The notes: generated from the sequence alone by a model not told the origin. DNA of 64,000 nt from Crocinitomicaceae bacterium (GCA_023957475.1 JAMLHA010000008.1:62001-126000), one strand, 5' to 3'. Positions 26,856 through 36,430 are shown, numbered from the stretch's first letter. Numbers and translations are program-made.

Positions 26856-27635
26856 ATGAAATATTTAGGAATTGCTCTATTCGGTTTAATTTTTTATCAA
26901 TGTTCATCTGATGCTCATTCATCTATCTATTCTGATGAAATGGTTCAAAATAGACTAGAGAATAATAATGATACTGTTTTGCCTCCATTGCTACCAGATA
27001 AAAGTAGTTGCGTGGACTCTGTGTTTAGAGCATTGGGTTTGGTGAATATACAAGCAATTGATTCGAGTATTCAAATGGATTTGAAGTATGCAACGACTGA
27101 TAATTTTATGCACCAACAACTTTATTTTACAATCGAACAACTGTATTTACAAAAAGATGTTGCCATTCGTTTGTCAAAAGCACAGCAAACTTTGAAGAAA
27201 ATACACCCAACGTGGAGTTTGTTGGTTTTTGATGGTGTTCGGCCGGTTGATGTGCAACAGCGAATGTGGGATGCATTGGATTCTATACCACCAGCAGAAC
27301 GAGGTAAATTTGTTTCCAACCCTAAAAACCACAGTGTGCACAACTATGGAGCAGCAATTGATTTAACAATTGTTGACGAAAATAGACAGCAACTGGATAT
27401 GGGTACTGGTTATGATGACATTCGAAAACTAGCTTATCCAAGTTTAGAAGCACAGTTTTTGGCAACTGGTGAGTTAACTCAACAGCAGGTCAATAACCGA
27501 AAATTGCTTAGGAAAGTAATGGCGCAACAAGGATTTCTGAATATTCCTTCAGAATGGTGGCATTTCAATGCATACAAACGAGATGAAGTGAAACAACGCT
27601 ACCAGGTTGTTTTGCAAGAACCAAAATGTGAATAA
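26856..27635 (+). CDS. M15 family D-alanyl-D-alanine dipeptidase (VanX-like) lipoprotein
   Basis: A 259-residue protein with a short lipoprotein signal (MKYLGIALFGLIFYQC). The zinc-peptidase motifs of family M15D are present: SxHxxGxAxD as SVHNYGAAID, and ExxH as EWWHFN. WSLLVFDGVRP matches the VanX/DdpX family. It hydrolyses D-Ala-D-Ala dipeptides; in Gram-negatives it usually serves peptidoglycan recycling or nutrition rather than vancomycin resistance, and no vanHA genes are nearby. It should face the periplasm, anchored by lipid. The gene stands alone after a repeat-rich gap. Confidence 0.9.
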   Translation: MKYLGIALFGLIFYQCSSDAHSSIYSDEMVQNRLENNNDTVLPPLLPDKSSCVDSVFRALGLVNIQAIDSSIQMDLKYATTDNFMHQQLYFTIEQLYLQKDVAIRLSKAQQTLKKIHPTWSLLVFDGVRPVDVQQRMWDALDSIPPAERGKFVSNPKNHSVHNYGAAIDLTIVDENRQQLDMGTGYDDIRKLAYPSLEAQFLATGELTQQQVNNRKLLRKVMAQQGFLNIPSEWWHFNAYKRDEVKQRYQVVLQEPKCE

Positions 27636-27689
27636 CAAAAAAGACCAATAACTTGATGGGCTTGAAAAATGATTTATAATCATTAAAAC

Positions 27690-27726
27690 TAAAGATTTCT
27701 TCACAACTTCGTTGGTACGAAATGAC
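27690..27726. repeat. Dispersed intergenic repeat, copy 1
   Basis: This 37-bp segment (TAAAGATTTCTTCACAACTT...) matches the one at 36431-36467 at 29 of 37 positions. Both copies lie beside a hairpin at the end of a minus-strand gene. Confidence 0.5.
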
Positions 27727-27740
27727 AACAATCAGGTGAA

Positions 27741-27786
27741 TAAAAAAGGACGAAAGACAGCAGCTCTGCCGTCGTCTTTCGTCCTT
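27741..27786 (-). terminator. Strong intrinsic terminator of the thiolase gene
   Basis: AAGGACGAAAGAC (27746-27758) pairs perfectly with GTCTTTCGTCCTT (27774-27786); the loop itself can pair GCAG with CTGC. On the minus strand the stem is followed by a run of U (27747-27742), placing it 80 bp after the thiolase stop. Confidence 0.85.
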
Positions 27787-27865
27787 AAATTCAATAAGCG
27801 CTGTTATTTCGATAAAACCGCATCGATTTTTGAGGAATTACTTTCAATTCAAATGTACAACGGAT

Positions 27866-29047
27866 TTATTTCAATAGCTCAATAACTCCAGCAGCTCCTT
27901 GTCCTGTACCAACACACATTGTTACAACACCATATTTTTTGTTTTGGCGACGCAATTCATTGATCATTTGTACGGTTAATTTAGCTCCAGTACAACCAAG
28001 TGGGTGACCCAAAGCAATGGCACCTCCGTTTACGTTTACAATATCTGGATTCAATCCTGTTTCACGAATTACAGCCAATGATTGAGAAGCAAAAGCTTCG
28101 TTTAGCTCAACCAAATCAATATCGTTTAAAGTTAATCCAGCTTGTTTGATAGCTCCTGGAATAGCATCTACTGGACCAATACCCATGATTCTTGGTTCAA
28201 CACCAACAACTTTGTATGAAACAAGGCGAGCAACTGGTTCTAAATTCAATTCTTTTACCATTTTGCCAGACATTACCAATACAAATGCAGCACCGTCTGA
28301 GGTTTGAGATGAATTTCCTGCGGTTACACTACCGTTCATTGCAAAAACAGGTCGCAATTTACCCAGTGCTTGAATAGTACTGGCTCTTGGACCTTCATCT
28401 GTGTCAACAACATAAGATTTAACTTGTCTTTTTTCGTTTTCATCTAAGAAAATATGTTCAACATTGATTGGAACAATTTCATCTTTAAATTTTCCAGCTT
28501 TTATCGCTGCAATGGCTTTTTCATGAGATTTTAATGAGAATAAATCCTGCTCTTCTCTCGAAACGTTGAATTGATTTGCAACAGCTTCAGCAGTTAACCC
28601 CATTCCCCAATACCAAGTTGGATGTTCTTTACCAACTTTAGGGTTTGGAACAATTCTCCAACCACCCATTTCCATAACAGACATCGATTCAACCCCACCA
28701 GCAATGATGCAATCTGCATATCCAGCTTCAATTTTTGCTTTTGCAATAGCGATGGTTTCCAATCCAGAGGAACAATACCTGTTAACAGTCATTCCTGGTA
28801 CTTTATCGGTATCCAATCCCATTAATGAGATTAATCGGCCAACATTTAATCCTTGTTCTGCTTCAGGAGTAGCATTTCCAACAATCACATCATCAACACG
28901 ATTTTTATCCAATTGTGGAACAGTACTCATTAAATGCTTAATAACATTTGCCGCTAAATCATCTGGTCTGTAAAAACGAAAACCACCTTTGTTAGCTTTG
29001 CCAACTGCTGTTCTAAATCCTGTTACAATATATGCTTCTTCTCTCAT
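27866..29047 (-). CDS. Acetyl-CoA C-acyltransferase (thiolase)
   Basis: A 393-residue thiolase, a fatty acid beta-oxidation type enzyme (3-ketoacyl-CoA thiolase, FadA-like) that splits 3-ketoacyl-CoA. The nucleophilic Cys is C92 in NRYCSSGLETIA. The later catalytic motifs are GGAIALGHPLGCTGAK (His) and CVGTGQGAAGVIE (Cys). EAYIVTGFRTAVGKANKGGF is the typical start. The usual FadB-type partner is not in the window. A biosynthetic acetoacetyl-CoA thiolase is less likely given the long GGFRFYRPDDLAA beginning. A small palindrome lies in its leader. Confidence 0.92.
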   Translation of the reverse strand: MREEAYIVTGFRTAVGKANKGGFRFYRPDDLAANVIKHLMSTVPQLDKNRVDDVIVGNATPEAEQGLNVGRLISLMGLDTDKVPGMTVNRYCSSGLETIAIAKAKIEAGYADCIIAGGVESMSVMEMGGWRIVPNPKVGKEHPTWYWGMGLTAEAVANQFNVSREEQDLFSLKSHEKAIAAIKAGKFKDEIVPINVEHIFLDENEKRQVKSYVVDTDEGPRASTIQALGKLRPVFAMNGSVTAGNSSQTSDGAAFVLVMSGKMVKELNLEPVARLVSYKVVGVEPRIMGIGPVDAIPGAIKQAGLTLNDIDLVELNEAFASQSLAVIRETGLNPDIVNVNGGAIALGHPLGCTGAKLTVQMINELRRQNKKYGVVTMCVGTGQGAAGVIELLK

Positions 29048-29076
29048 GACTTACATCTTTTTAATAATTTCTTATA

Positions 29077-29106
29077 GTTGATTCGTCAACCATGCGAGTA
29101 AAGGTA
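29077..29106 (-). promoter_or_regulatory. Thiolase leader: near-consensus -7 box and palindrome GTTGA-N4-TCAAC
   Basis: Minus-strand TACCTTTA (29106-29099) is one base off TAnnTTTG. Downstream, 30 bp before the thiolase ATG, lies a 14-bp palindrome at 29077-29090 (GTTGATTCGTCAAC), a possible repressor site. Confidence 0.35.
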
Positions 29107-29166
29107 ATCATTTTTTATCAAATTTATTATGTACGCATACTTTTTTTAAGATTTTTTTTTATTTTG

Positions 29167-29174
29167 TACCTTTG
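29167..29174 (+). promoter_or_regulatory. -7 box (TACCTTTG) for aroK
   Basis: A perfect TAnnTTTG box 24 bp before the ATG at 29199. It contains the in-frame TTG at 29172, which therefore cannot be the start codon. No TTG is seen at -33. Confidence 0.55.
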
Positions 29175-29198
29175 GAAAATTATTTGATTACATCAATT

Positions 29199-29711
29199 AT
29201 GAATATCATACTTATTGGGTATATGGGAGTCGGGAAAACGTCGCTTGGAAAGAGATTGGCCAATCGATTGGAGATGGAGTTTGTGGACACGGATCAACTT
29301 ATAGAAACTCGTGAAGGCTGTTCTATTGAGACAATTTTTGCCAATAAGGGTGAATCCTACTTTCGTAAGTTGGAACAGGAAGTGGTAAACGAATTGCGAT
29401 TGAAAGATAATTTGTTGATTTCAACTGGTGGAGGAATGCCTTGTTTCAATAATTTAATGGGTGTTTTAAATGACATGGGGCTGACCATTTATTTGAAGCG
29501 ATCAGCCAAAGAATTAGCTAATCGCTTGATAAAGTCCAAGAAAAAACGACCGTTGGTAGTCAATAAAAACTACAATGAGTTGGTGACATTCATTGATGAA
29601 ATGCTAATTAAACGAGCACCGTATTATGAAGCAGCGCAAATTGTTGCAGATAGAACCATGCAAACTGTTACTGACTTGGAACTACAAATCAACGATTTTA
29701 AGAATAAGTAA
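29199..29711 (+). CDS. aroK: Shikimate kinase
   Basis: A 170-residue P-loop kinase for shikimate 3-phosphorylation in aromatic amino acid synthesis. Walker A is GYMGVGKTS (G7-T14). The shikimate-binding aspartate is in FVDTDQLIE, the Arg in YFRKLEQEVV, and the glycine-rich STGGGMPC follows. A lid arginine lies in KKKRPLV. The start is ATG 29199: an earlier in-frame TTG lies inside the -7 box. The 3' end overlaps the convergent halogenase-like gene by 14 bp. Confidence 0.94.
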   Translation: MNIILIGYMGVGKTSLGKRLANRLEMEFVDTDQLIETREGCSIETIFANKGESYFRKLEQEVVNELRLKDNLLISTGGGMPCFNNLMGVLNDMGLTIYLKRSAKELANRLIKSKKKRPLVVNKNYNELVTFIDEMLIKRAPYYEAAQIVADRTMQTVTDLELQINDFKNK

Positions 29712-30948
29712 CTTGTTTTCCTTCGTTAATCTGTATAACTTTTGCCAAGGAAGTAACAACTTTATCGTGTTTCTTTACAAATGGATTTGAATCATCCCAA
29801 ACATATCCGGCTAAAACCGAACAAATTTGCTTCATTATTTCTTCGTTTCTTTCCTTTGCAAAGAAAATTGTTCCCAATCTACCATCGTACCAACCATCAA
29901 CATAGGTTCTGAAAACATTGATACCTTGCTTCATGTAGTTACTATAGTCAGATTCCCAGTCAACTTTTTCACCATTTAATTGTTTTGCAACCATTTCAGC
30001 GGCTTTGTAACCAGAAACAACAGCAAATAAAACACCAGAACTAAAGGTCGGATCTAAAAACTCTGTAGCATTACCACATAAAGCATATCCTTCTCCATAT
30101 AATTGTTTAACTGAAATGGAATAGCTTAAAATGTGTTTAGGTGGAAACAATAGTTCAACATTTGAGAATCTTCCTTCTAATTCAGGTAATTCATTTAAAA
30201 GGCGTTTAAATTCTTTTGCATCATCTGCTGCGCAATCTTTTATGTAGTCAACATCTGACACGATACCAACCGAGCAAGAACCATCTGCAAAAGGAATGGA
30301 CCAAAACCAAGCGGTATTGTCTCTAAATACGTGAATTAATATATTTTTTCCTGCATCTGTTGTTCGATTGATGTCTTTAATATGTGTAAAAACAGCACCT
30401 CTTGGCAATGCACTTGAAGGAGCTTCTAAGTCTTTTAAACGAGGTAAAACACGACCATAGCCACTTGCATCAAGTAAAAAGTCAGAAGTAACTGTTTGAT
30501 TTCCCATTGTAGGATGTTCAAAATGCACTGTTTGTTTCTTTTCGGTTGTTTCAACAGCTGTTACAGCTGCTTCAAAAAGCACGTCAGCACCTCTTTTTTG
30601 GGCTTCTTGTATTAAAACAGAGTCAAAATCAGCACGTTTTACTTGCCAAGTGTATTTCCAATAGTCTTTATTTACTTGGTTGTTAAATAAGAATTGACAT
30701 TTTTTTTCACCATCGTAGAAAGAAACACCATCTTTTACTTGGTATTTTTGAGTTTCCATTACATCTAATAAATCCAAGTCTTTTAAATAATCCATGATGT
30801 GTGGCAACATACTTTCACCAATTACAAATCGTGGAAAAATCATTTTTTCTAAAACCAATACACTTTTTCCTTCTTTTAGTAATTTCATTGCTGCAATGGA
30901 ACCCGCTGGACCAGCGCCAATGATAGCAACGTCATAATGTGTCTTCAT
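29698..30948 (-). CDS. Flavin-dependent halogenase-like FAD oxidoreductase (pigment locus)
   Basis: A 416-residue flavoprotein. The Rossmann motif IIGAGPAGSIAA lies near residue 9. Two signatures separating flavin halogenases from monooxygenases are present: WxWxIP at 214-219 (AWFWSIPF) and FxxPxxSxG at 297-305 (FLDPTFSSG). A lysine in VKDGVSF (K72) could be the catalytic Lys, but I cannot align it firmly. In Bacteroidota such genes occur in flexirubin and aryl-polyene loci, where they may halogenate or hydroxylate the aryl head group. It is the last gene of a three-gene operon; the CrtI-like gene ends at the next base. Halogenation is inferred, not shown. Confidence 0.8.
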   Translation of the reverse strand: MKTHYDVAIIGAGPAGSIAAMKLLKEGKSVLVLEKMIFPRFVIGESMLPHIMDYLKDLDLLDVMETQKYQVKDGVSFYDGEKKCQFLFNNQVNKDYWKYTWQVKRADFDSVLIQEAQKRGADVLFEAAVTAVETTEKKQTVHFEHPTMGNQTVTSDFLLDASGYGRVLPRLKDLEAPSSALPRGAVFTHIKDINRTTDAGKNILIHVFRDNTAWFWSIPFADGSCSVGIVSDVDYIKDCAADDAKEFKRLLNELPELEGRFSNVELLFPPKHILSYSISVKQLYGEGYALCGNATEFLDPTFSSGVLFAVVSGYKAAEMVAKQLNGEKVDWESDYSNYMKQGINVFRTYVDGWYDGRLGTIFFAKERNEEIMKQICSVLAGYVWDDSNPFVKKHDKVVTSLAKVIQINEGKQVTYS

Positions 30949-32475
30949 TTATAGTGATTTAATGGAGTTAATTATCCTATTTGAATCAACAAAGTTAAAA
31001 GAAGTTACGAAAGCTCCAATAGTTGCCCCTAAAATTCCATGAAAAATTATGTTTTGTCCAGTTAAATATAGGTTTGGAATTTTTGTTTTAGGATTGATGA
31101 TCGTTTTTATTGGATTGTTAAAATCCTTTTCTATTCCATACATTTCACCTTCTTTATTTCCGAGATAATCTCTAAATGTTAATGGTGAACTGCTATAAAC
31201 ACATTCTATTTTATCTTCCAATTCTGGAAAGCGCTCAATGATTCTGCTTACCATTTTTTGCTCAAGAAATTCTTTAAAAGCCATGTATTCATCGCCTCTA
31301 CTTTTAGGATGAACGATGGTGTTTTGTGTGCTTTTCCATCTCTCAAATTCATCCACTTTTAGATAGGTCATAGAAGAAAATGAATCGGCGAATTGGGTTG
31401 ATTTGGAAGAAGGTGGTGTGCAACTAAAAAGCAGGTGTGGCCATGACTCCATGTTGTAATCAACTGTATTCCAAGCGTCATCGGTGAAAAAATCGTAAAA
31501 ATTGTGATTACTGTACGGTATTTCGTCTTCTTTTAAAGCAATATTCACAACAAAAGACGCAATGGTGTTTTTTAATGCACCAACACGGTGAATGGTTGCT
31601 GGCATAAAGTGTTTTTCTCCGATTACTTCCATTGTTTTTGATGGATGTAAATTGGAAATGAAATTGTGTGCAGAATAAACTGTTCCATCAGCACATTTAA
31701 CGGTTGTGATTTTCCCATCGGCAGCTGTTGAAGTGCCTATCACTTCTTTTCGTTTGAATAAATCACCTTTGTAGTGCCTGATTTTCTTAACCAAGGCTTT
31801 TGTTAACTGTGAACCTCCATTTTCTATACGGTAACTACCTTTTATATAGCTATTTAAAATCAAGGCTACCACGTATAAAGGTGTTCTTGCTTTGTCATAA
31901 GCATACAACAGTCCATTTCCTAAAAAAGCGGCTTTTAAATCGTTGTTTGAGGTAATGCTATCAATAAATTCTGCGGTACTAACAGCCAAAATTTCTGGAT
32001 AGGAATAATAGGCTTTTTCTGCTTCTAATTGGATGTTATAGAGTGGAAAATAAGTGCAAGTTTCTTGAATTTTATGGATAAATTGATCAATTGCTTCTTT
32101 TTCCTCTGGAAAGTCATTTAATAGTAAATTCCTATAATTATCGTATCCTTGACCAATTTTTAAAATCTTTCCGTTGGCTAAACGAATAACATCATAAGCA
32201 TCGTCCAAACGTTTGAGTTTTAATTCATCTAATAATTCTAAGTAATTGAAGAGTTGATAGAGATTTTCTCCTTTGTCAAGTCCGCCAATATAATGTACAC
32301 CTGTATCAAAAATACGTTTGTTGCGACTAAAAGTTTGCAATGCTCCTCCCAATTGCTGATTTTTCTCCAAAACACAAACACTGTAATTGTTTTTAGCTAA
32401 GATTAAGGCACTAACGAGTCCACCAATCCCACTACCTATAATTACAAAGTCATATATTTTAGTATCAGTTTTCAT
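30949..32475 (-). CDS. CrtI/phytoene-desaturase-like NAD(P)/FAD oxidoreductase
   Basis: A 508-residue flavoprotein with dinucleotide motif DFVIIGSGIGGLVSALILAK (GSGIGG near residues 13-18) followed by CVLEKNQQLGGALQTF. The C-terminal block YLTGQNIIFHGILGATIGAF closes the FAD site. The family includes phytoene desaturases, carotenoid isomerases and retinol saturases. Here it overlaps the trifunctional gene by 11 bp and abuts the halogenase-like gene, so it probably acts on the same polyene or lipid product. No other carotenoid gene is nearby, so the name phytoene desaturase would be too specific. Confidence 0.85.
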   Translation of the reverse strand: MKTDTKIYDFVIIGSGIGGLVSALILAKNNYSVCVLEKNQQLGGALQTFSRNKRIFDTGVHYIGGLDKGENLYQLFNYLELLDELKLKRLDDAYDVIRLANGKILKIGQGYDNYRNLLLNDFPEEKEAIDQFIHKIQETCTYFPLYNIQLEAEKAYYSYPEILAVSTAEFIDSITSNNDLKAAFLGNGLLYAYDKARTPLYVVALILNSYIKGSYRIENGGSQLTKALVKKIRHYKGDLFKRKEVIGTSTAADGKITTVKCADGTVYSAHNFISNLHPSKTMEVIGEKHFMPATIHRVGALKNTIASFVVNIALKEDEIPYSNHNFYDFFTDDAWNTVDYNMESWPHLLFSCTPPSSKSTQFADSFSSMTYLKVDEFERWKSTQNTIVHPKSRGDEYMAFKEFLEQKMVSRIIERFPELEDKIECVYSSSPLTFRDYLGNKEGEMYGIEKDFNNPIKTIINPKTKIPNLYLTGQNIIFHGILGATIGAFVTSFNFVDSNRIINSIKSL

Positions 32476-35400
32476 TCTTTCTTAGTACAAAAAGTACGTT
32501 AGATGTAGTTTTTGAATGTTCTATCATTTCAAATTCAAGTCCATGTGTATTGGCAAAGTTCTTTATTGCAGCAATTTCTAAAAATTCCAAATCATTTTCT
32601 GCTTTATTAAATTTAAAGAATTTTGTTGATAATTGCTCGGTTCGTTCCGTATTTTTTATTCTACCATCTAAATCAACAACCCCATCTCTGATGAATAGAA
32701 TCCCATTCTTATTGAGTTTGTTAATACAATTTTCCAAAACGTTGAATTGCTCATCTTTTGGTAAATAATGCAATACATCATTAAGAAAAATAACATCACA
32801 AGGTTTAAAATCATAGGATTTGATATCTGCATATTCAAACTGGATGTTGTCATTTCGTTTTAATCCATTGTTAGCTGTTAATGCCTTTTCTTCGTCGTAA
32901 TCTATCCCAATAATGATTCGTTCATTATTTCTATAATGTAGGTAATAACTCAAATATCCATAGCCACATCCAACATCGTAGATGGTTTTTCGACTGCCAA
33001 TTAACTCATCGTAATAATCAAAATTCTTTCGTTCTAATTTGAATTTCACTCGTACATACCACTCCAAAACCGGGCCTTTCAATACATAACTGCGCATTAA
33101 ATAGTCATACCAATAGTTGGTTTTAGCATAGTTTAATCGGGTATCGGTTAATCCTTCACGCATGATTTGTTGCGCACGTTTGGTATAATCTTTATCACTT
33201 TCTCCTTTAATCGGGTAGATTTTATCAAGAGGTTGAACATAAAGTTCACCAGGGTTAATCATGATGTCATTCTTAGGATTGATTTCGTGTAAACCAACAA
33301 TGAGTAACGGTTGTATTGGTGTGTTGAGTGCTTTTGAAAGTACAAATGCTCCTTTGTGAAAACGGTGTAATTCTCCGTCAACACTGCGCGTTCCTTCTGG
33401 GAAAATAGCTAAGGAATACCCGTTCTCCATTTGTTTTTTTACCATTTCAATATTGGTTTCTGTTCCTTTTTCTACGAAAATATAACCAGCATATCGAATG
33501 AAAATGCCAAAAATAGGGGAGTTATATACCCAACTTTTAACCATAATTATTGTTTTTGGGCTTAGCATTAACACAGTTAGAATATCCAAAAATGAAGTGT
33601 GATTTGCTATAACAATTGAAGGTGTAGAATAATCCAATTTTTCTGGATTGAGAATCTTCTTTTTAACATGCACACCTGCGTAAAGTGTCGATTTTGCTAA
33701 CTTAGAGATGAGGTAGTTCATAAATCGTTGTTTCTTTACTTTTTTAGCAGGAAATGGAAGAACGAAAAATAGGAGAAGAATAGATAAAAACATACTTCCC
33801 AAGAAAAAGTAGGTGTATAATAAAATACTGTAGATTACCGTGAAGAAAGTAATCGGCCCACGCTTTTTCTCCGTTCTTCGTGTTACAAACCAATTGAAGA
33901 TGCCTGGTTGAACAAATAATGTAATCAACATAATGGTAGATATTCCCAAGGTGCTGATAATTGCAATTGAGTTGATGGATGGGTGTTTGGCAAAAATTAG
34001 CACTCCAGTTCCGATAATTGTTGAAAGTCCAGAAAGAACAACTGCAGATTTAAAAGATGCAATGCTGTCTTTTTTTGTTTTGTATTTCTGAATCAACCCA
34101 TCTGTGATAAAAATACTGTAATCATCACCTAATCCAAAGATAAAAGTGGTGAGAATAATGTTTACAAAGTTAAATTTGATATCAAAATAGTTGGTGATAC
34201 CCAAAATCCAAATCCAGGAGAGAAACAAGGGGAAGAAAGCGAACAATGTTAGTTCTATTCGACCATACACCACTAATAATGAAACAAAAACAAGAATAGA
34301 GGAGAAGTAAAGCAAGAAATTAAAATCGTTTTTAACAGAAGAGAGCATGCTTGAGGCAACTTCTGAAATATCCATGATATAAACATTGTCAATGGCTCTT
34401 ATTTCTGTTTTCAAATTCTCAACAGTATTCTTAGAAACGGTTATACTTGTTAAAATTGAATTGGTGCTATCATTTGTGTGAATTAGCTTTGTCATTCCCA
34501 TTTGTTCAATCAATTCTTTTCCTTGATTAGAAATGTTTTTTTTCTCTGATAGTGAATGAAAAAATGGAGTAAAAGCAGTCGTAGAAAAACCTAATTTATC
34601 AGCATTTAACTGAATTTCCGATTGGGTAGAAGGGTGTTGTTTCCAAAATTCAATCCATAGATTTTGTTTAGCTTGCCAATCATTTTCTGGAATTAAAAAC
34701 GGAGATGGGGAGATGATTTCGGATATTTCATACTGTTTTTTATTGTTTTCTAACGCAACATACAGTTGTTGAGCCGTTTGCTGTGCTTCTTCTAACGTTT
34801 TGCCATTGGAAAACAAGTACAACCGTTTTTCATATTTCGGATTTACACCCGTAAATGCATTTTCTTTTTCTTTTAATTCTTGCGGATGATAGGCCAAATT
34901 ATTCAAATCTCCGTCAAAATTAAATCCTTGTGTTTTTAGTAAACTAAAAGTAGTGATTGCAACTACTCCCAACAACATCAATCGGAATGCTAATTTTGAA
35001 ATTGGTTTTGGTTCTTTTTTGTGCTCGTTGTATTTTAGTTTGATGCTAAATGTTTTAATAAATACAGGTAATGCAGTAAGTGTGAACAAGGCAGCGCCAA
35101 GTAATGTAAACAGTGCAATTAAACCAAAATTCTTTAACACAATGGATTCTGTAAATAGTAGTGCAACAAATGCAGCAATGGTTGTAAAACTACCAATTGT
35201 TAAAGGAGTTCCGATTTCGCGTATTGTATTGAGTAAGTTGCCCGAATGTTTGTAATGGGTGTAAAAGTGGAATGAATAATCGAGGACTATTCCGAGCAAT
35301 ACACTTGCTGTAGCCAATGAAATGGCGTTGATGTTTGGGTTTATAAAACCAGTAACCCCAAGTCCAGTTAAAACGCCAAATCCTGCGGGCAATAAAAAGA

Positions 35401-36268
35401 AGATGGGAACGACTAAACTTCTATAATAACCAATTAATAAGAGGAGAATCAAAGCGGCGCCAACGATGCTCGTTACAGTAGTGTCTTTTTGAATTTGTTT
35501 AGCATTGGCAAGAGCAATTTGATAAACACCAAATACATCCAATTTGTTTTTGGCATTTTGGCGATGGATAAAATTGTGTAATTTGTTGTCAAACTGCTCC
35601 AGTTGTGCATTGTCTTTCGAATCGATTAATAAATCAGCGAAAAAGAAAACACTTTTTTTGTCTTGGCTATAAACAATACCGTTTTCTACAGTGTAGGCGC
35701 TTGAATCAGATTGAATGTTGAATTGACTCATTTTGTTGCCCAGCACATTGAGTGGATCTTTTGCAAAATAACTGCCTATAAAAACTGCATTTGTCCCGCT
35801 TAATTTATCTTTTACAACTTCTAATTTTCTGTAGATGGAATCGTTGTTCAAATGCACACCAATGTTTTGATAATCTTGATTGTTTAAGAACGCAATAGAG
35901 GCACTTTGCAAATAATCGACCATTTCCAGTTGGTCAACAAGACGATAGATTTGAAGATTGCCAATTTCTTTGTTGAATTGTTGTTCCAAATCCTTTGAAA
36001 TGGTTTCTAAATAATCAATGTTTTTATCTTCGTCATCAAATGCAGCAAATGAAAATACCAATTGTTTATTTAAGTTGTTTTCTTGTATGACTTTACTAAA
36101 TTGTTGAAATTCTTTCCCTTTTGGGAAGATTGAATAGATGTCTTTCTCGATACGCAATTTGGATATTCCAAAAAGTAGAATAGATACGATGATAACAAAC
36201 GAACTCCAAAAAAGTAGTTTGTTTTTTATCAAGAATGAAGCTATAGATTCAAAAAAGCGACCTATCAT
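32465..36268 (-). CDS. Trifunctional MMPL exporter / lysophospholipid acyltransferase / SAM methyltransferase
   Basis: A 1267-residue fusion. Residues 1-800 form an RND/MMPL-type exporter: a membrane segment near 18-38, a periplasmic domain, several segments at about 255-410, a second periplasmic domain, and more segments at 650-840. Residues about 860-1060 are a PlsC acyltransferase with HX4D (H890-TSFL-D895) and FPEGTRS (E958). Residues about 1085-1267 are a class I methyltransferase with motif I DVGCGYGY (D1098) and VIFLNDVLHYLPK. Such three-part proteins are known from flexirubin-type pigment clusters, where the product is probably assembled, methylated, acylated and moved to the outer membrane. 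No ketosynthase or ACP gene is in the window, so the rest of the pathway lies elsewhere. Confidence 0.9.
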   Translation of the reverse strand: MIGRFFESIASFLIKNKLLFWSSFVIIVSILLFGISKLRIEKDIYSIFPKGKEFQQFSKVIQENNLNKQLVFSFAAFDDEDKNIDYLETISKDLEQQFNKEIGNLQIYRLVDQLEMVDYLQSASIAFLNNQDYQNIGVHLNNDSIYRKLEVVKDKLSGTNAVFIGSYFAKDPLNVLGNKMSQFNIQSDSSAYTVENGIVYSQDKKSVFFFADLLIDSKDNAQLEQFDNKLHNFIHRQNAKNKLDVFGVYQIALANAKQIQKDTTVTSIVGAALILLLLIGYYRSLVVPIFFLLPAGFGVLTGLGVTGFINPNINAISLATASVLLGIVLDYSFHFYTHYKHSGNLLNTIREIGTPLTIGSFTTIAAFVALLFTESIVLKNFGLIALFTLLGAALFTLTALPVFIKTFSIKLKYNEHKKEPKPISKLAFRLMLLGVVAITTFSLLKTQGFNFDGDLNNLAYHPQELKEKENAFTGVNPKYEKRLYLFSNGKTLEEAQQTAQQLYVALENNKKQYEISEIISPSPFLIPENDWQAKQNLWIEFWKQHPSTQSEIQLNADKLGFSTTAFTPFFHSLSEKKNISNQGKELIEQMGMTKLIHTNDSTNSILTSITVSKNTVENLKTEIRAIDNVYIMDISEVASSMLSSVKNDFNFLLYFSSILVFVSLLVVYGRIELTLFAFFPLFLSWIWILGITNYFDIKFNFVNIILTTFIFGLGDDYSIFITDGLIQKYKTKKDSIASFKSAVVLSGLSTIIGTGVLIFAKHPSINSIAIISTLGISTIMLITLFVQPGIFNWFVTRRTEKKRGPITFFTVIYSILLYTYFFLGSMFLSILLLFFVLPFPAKKVKKQRFMNYLISKLAKSTLYAGVHVKKKILNPEKLDYSTPSIVIANHTSFLDILTVLMLSPKTIIMVKSWVYNSPIFGIFIRYAGYIFVEKGTETNIEMVKKQMENGYSLAIFPEGTRSVDGELHRFHKGAFVLSKALNTPIQPLLIVGLHEINPKNDIMINPGELYVQPLDKIYPIKGESDKDYTKRAQQIMREGLTDTRLNYAKTNYWYDYLMRSYVLKGPVLEWYVRVKFKLERKNFDYYDELIGSRKTIYDVGCGYGYLSYYLHYRNNERIIIGIDYDEEKALTANNGLKRNDNIQFEYADIKSYDFKPCDVIFLNDVLHYLPKDEQFNVLENCINKLNKNGILFIRDGVVDLDGRIKNTERTEQLSTKFFKFNKAENDLEFLEIAAIKNFANTHGLEFEMIEHSKTTSNVLFVLRKNEN

Positions 36269-36430
36269 ATTGTTTATTAGATGCGCCGAAGATAATGAAA
36301 AAGCTACGAATTTTTATCGTATGAAAATTTTAAATTTGATTATAGTAAAAATAACTTGTTGTGCATTTGTAAAATAAAAAAAACAATACATGATGATAAA
36401 TTACTTGTAATCAATAGGTTAGAATAGAAT

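Noticed and set aside
26856-27635. Vancomycin-resistance operon suggested by the VanX-like dipeptidase
   Set aside because: No vanH, vanA or two-component genes are nearby; a recycling role is more likely.
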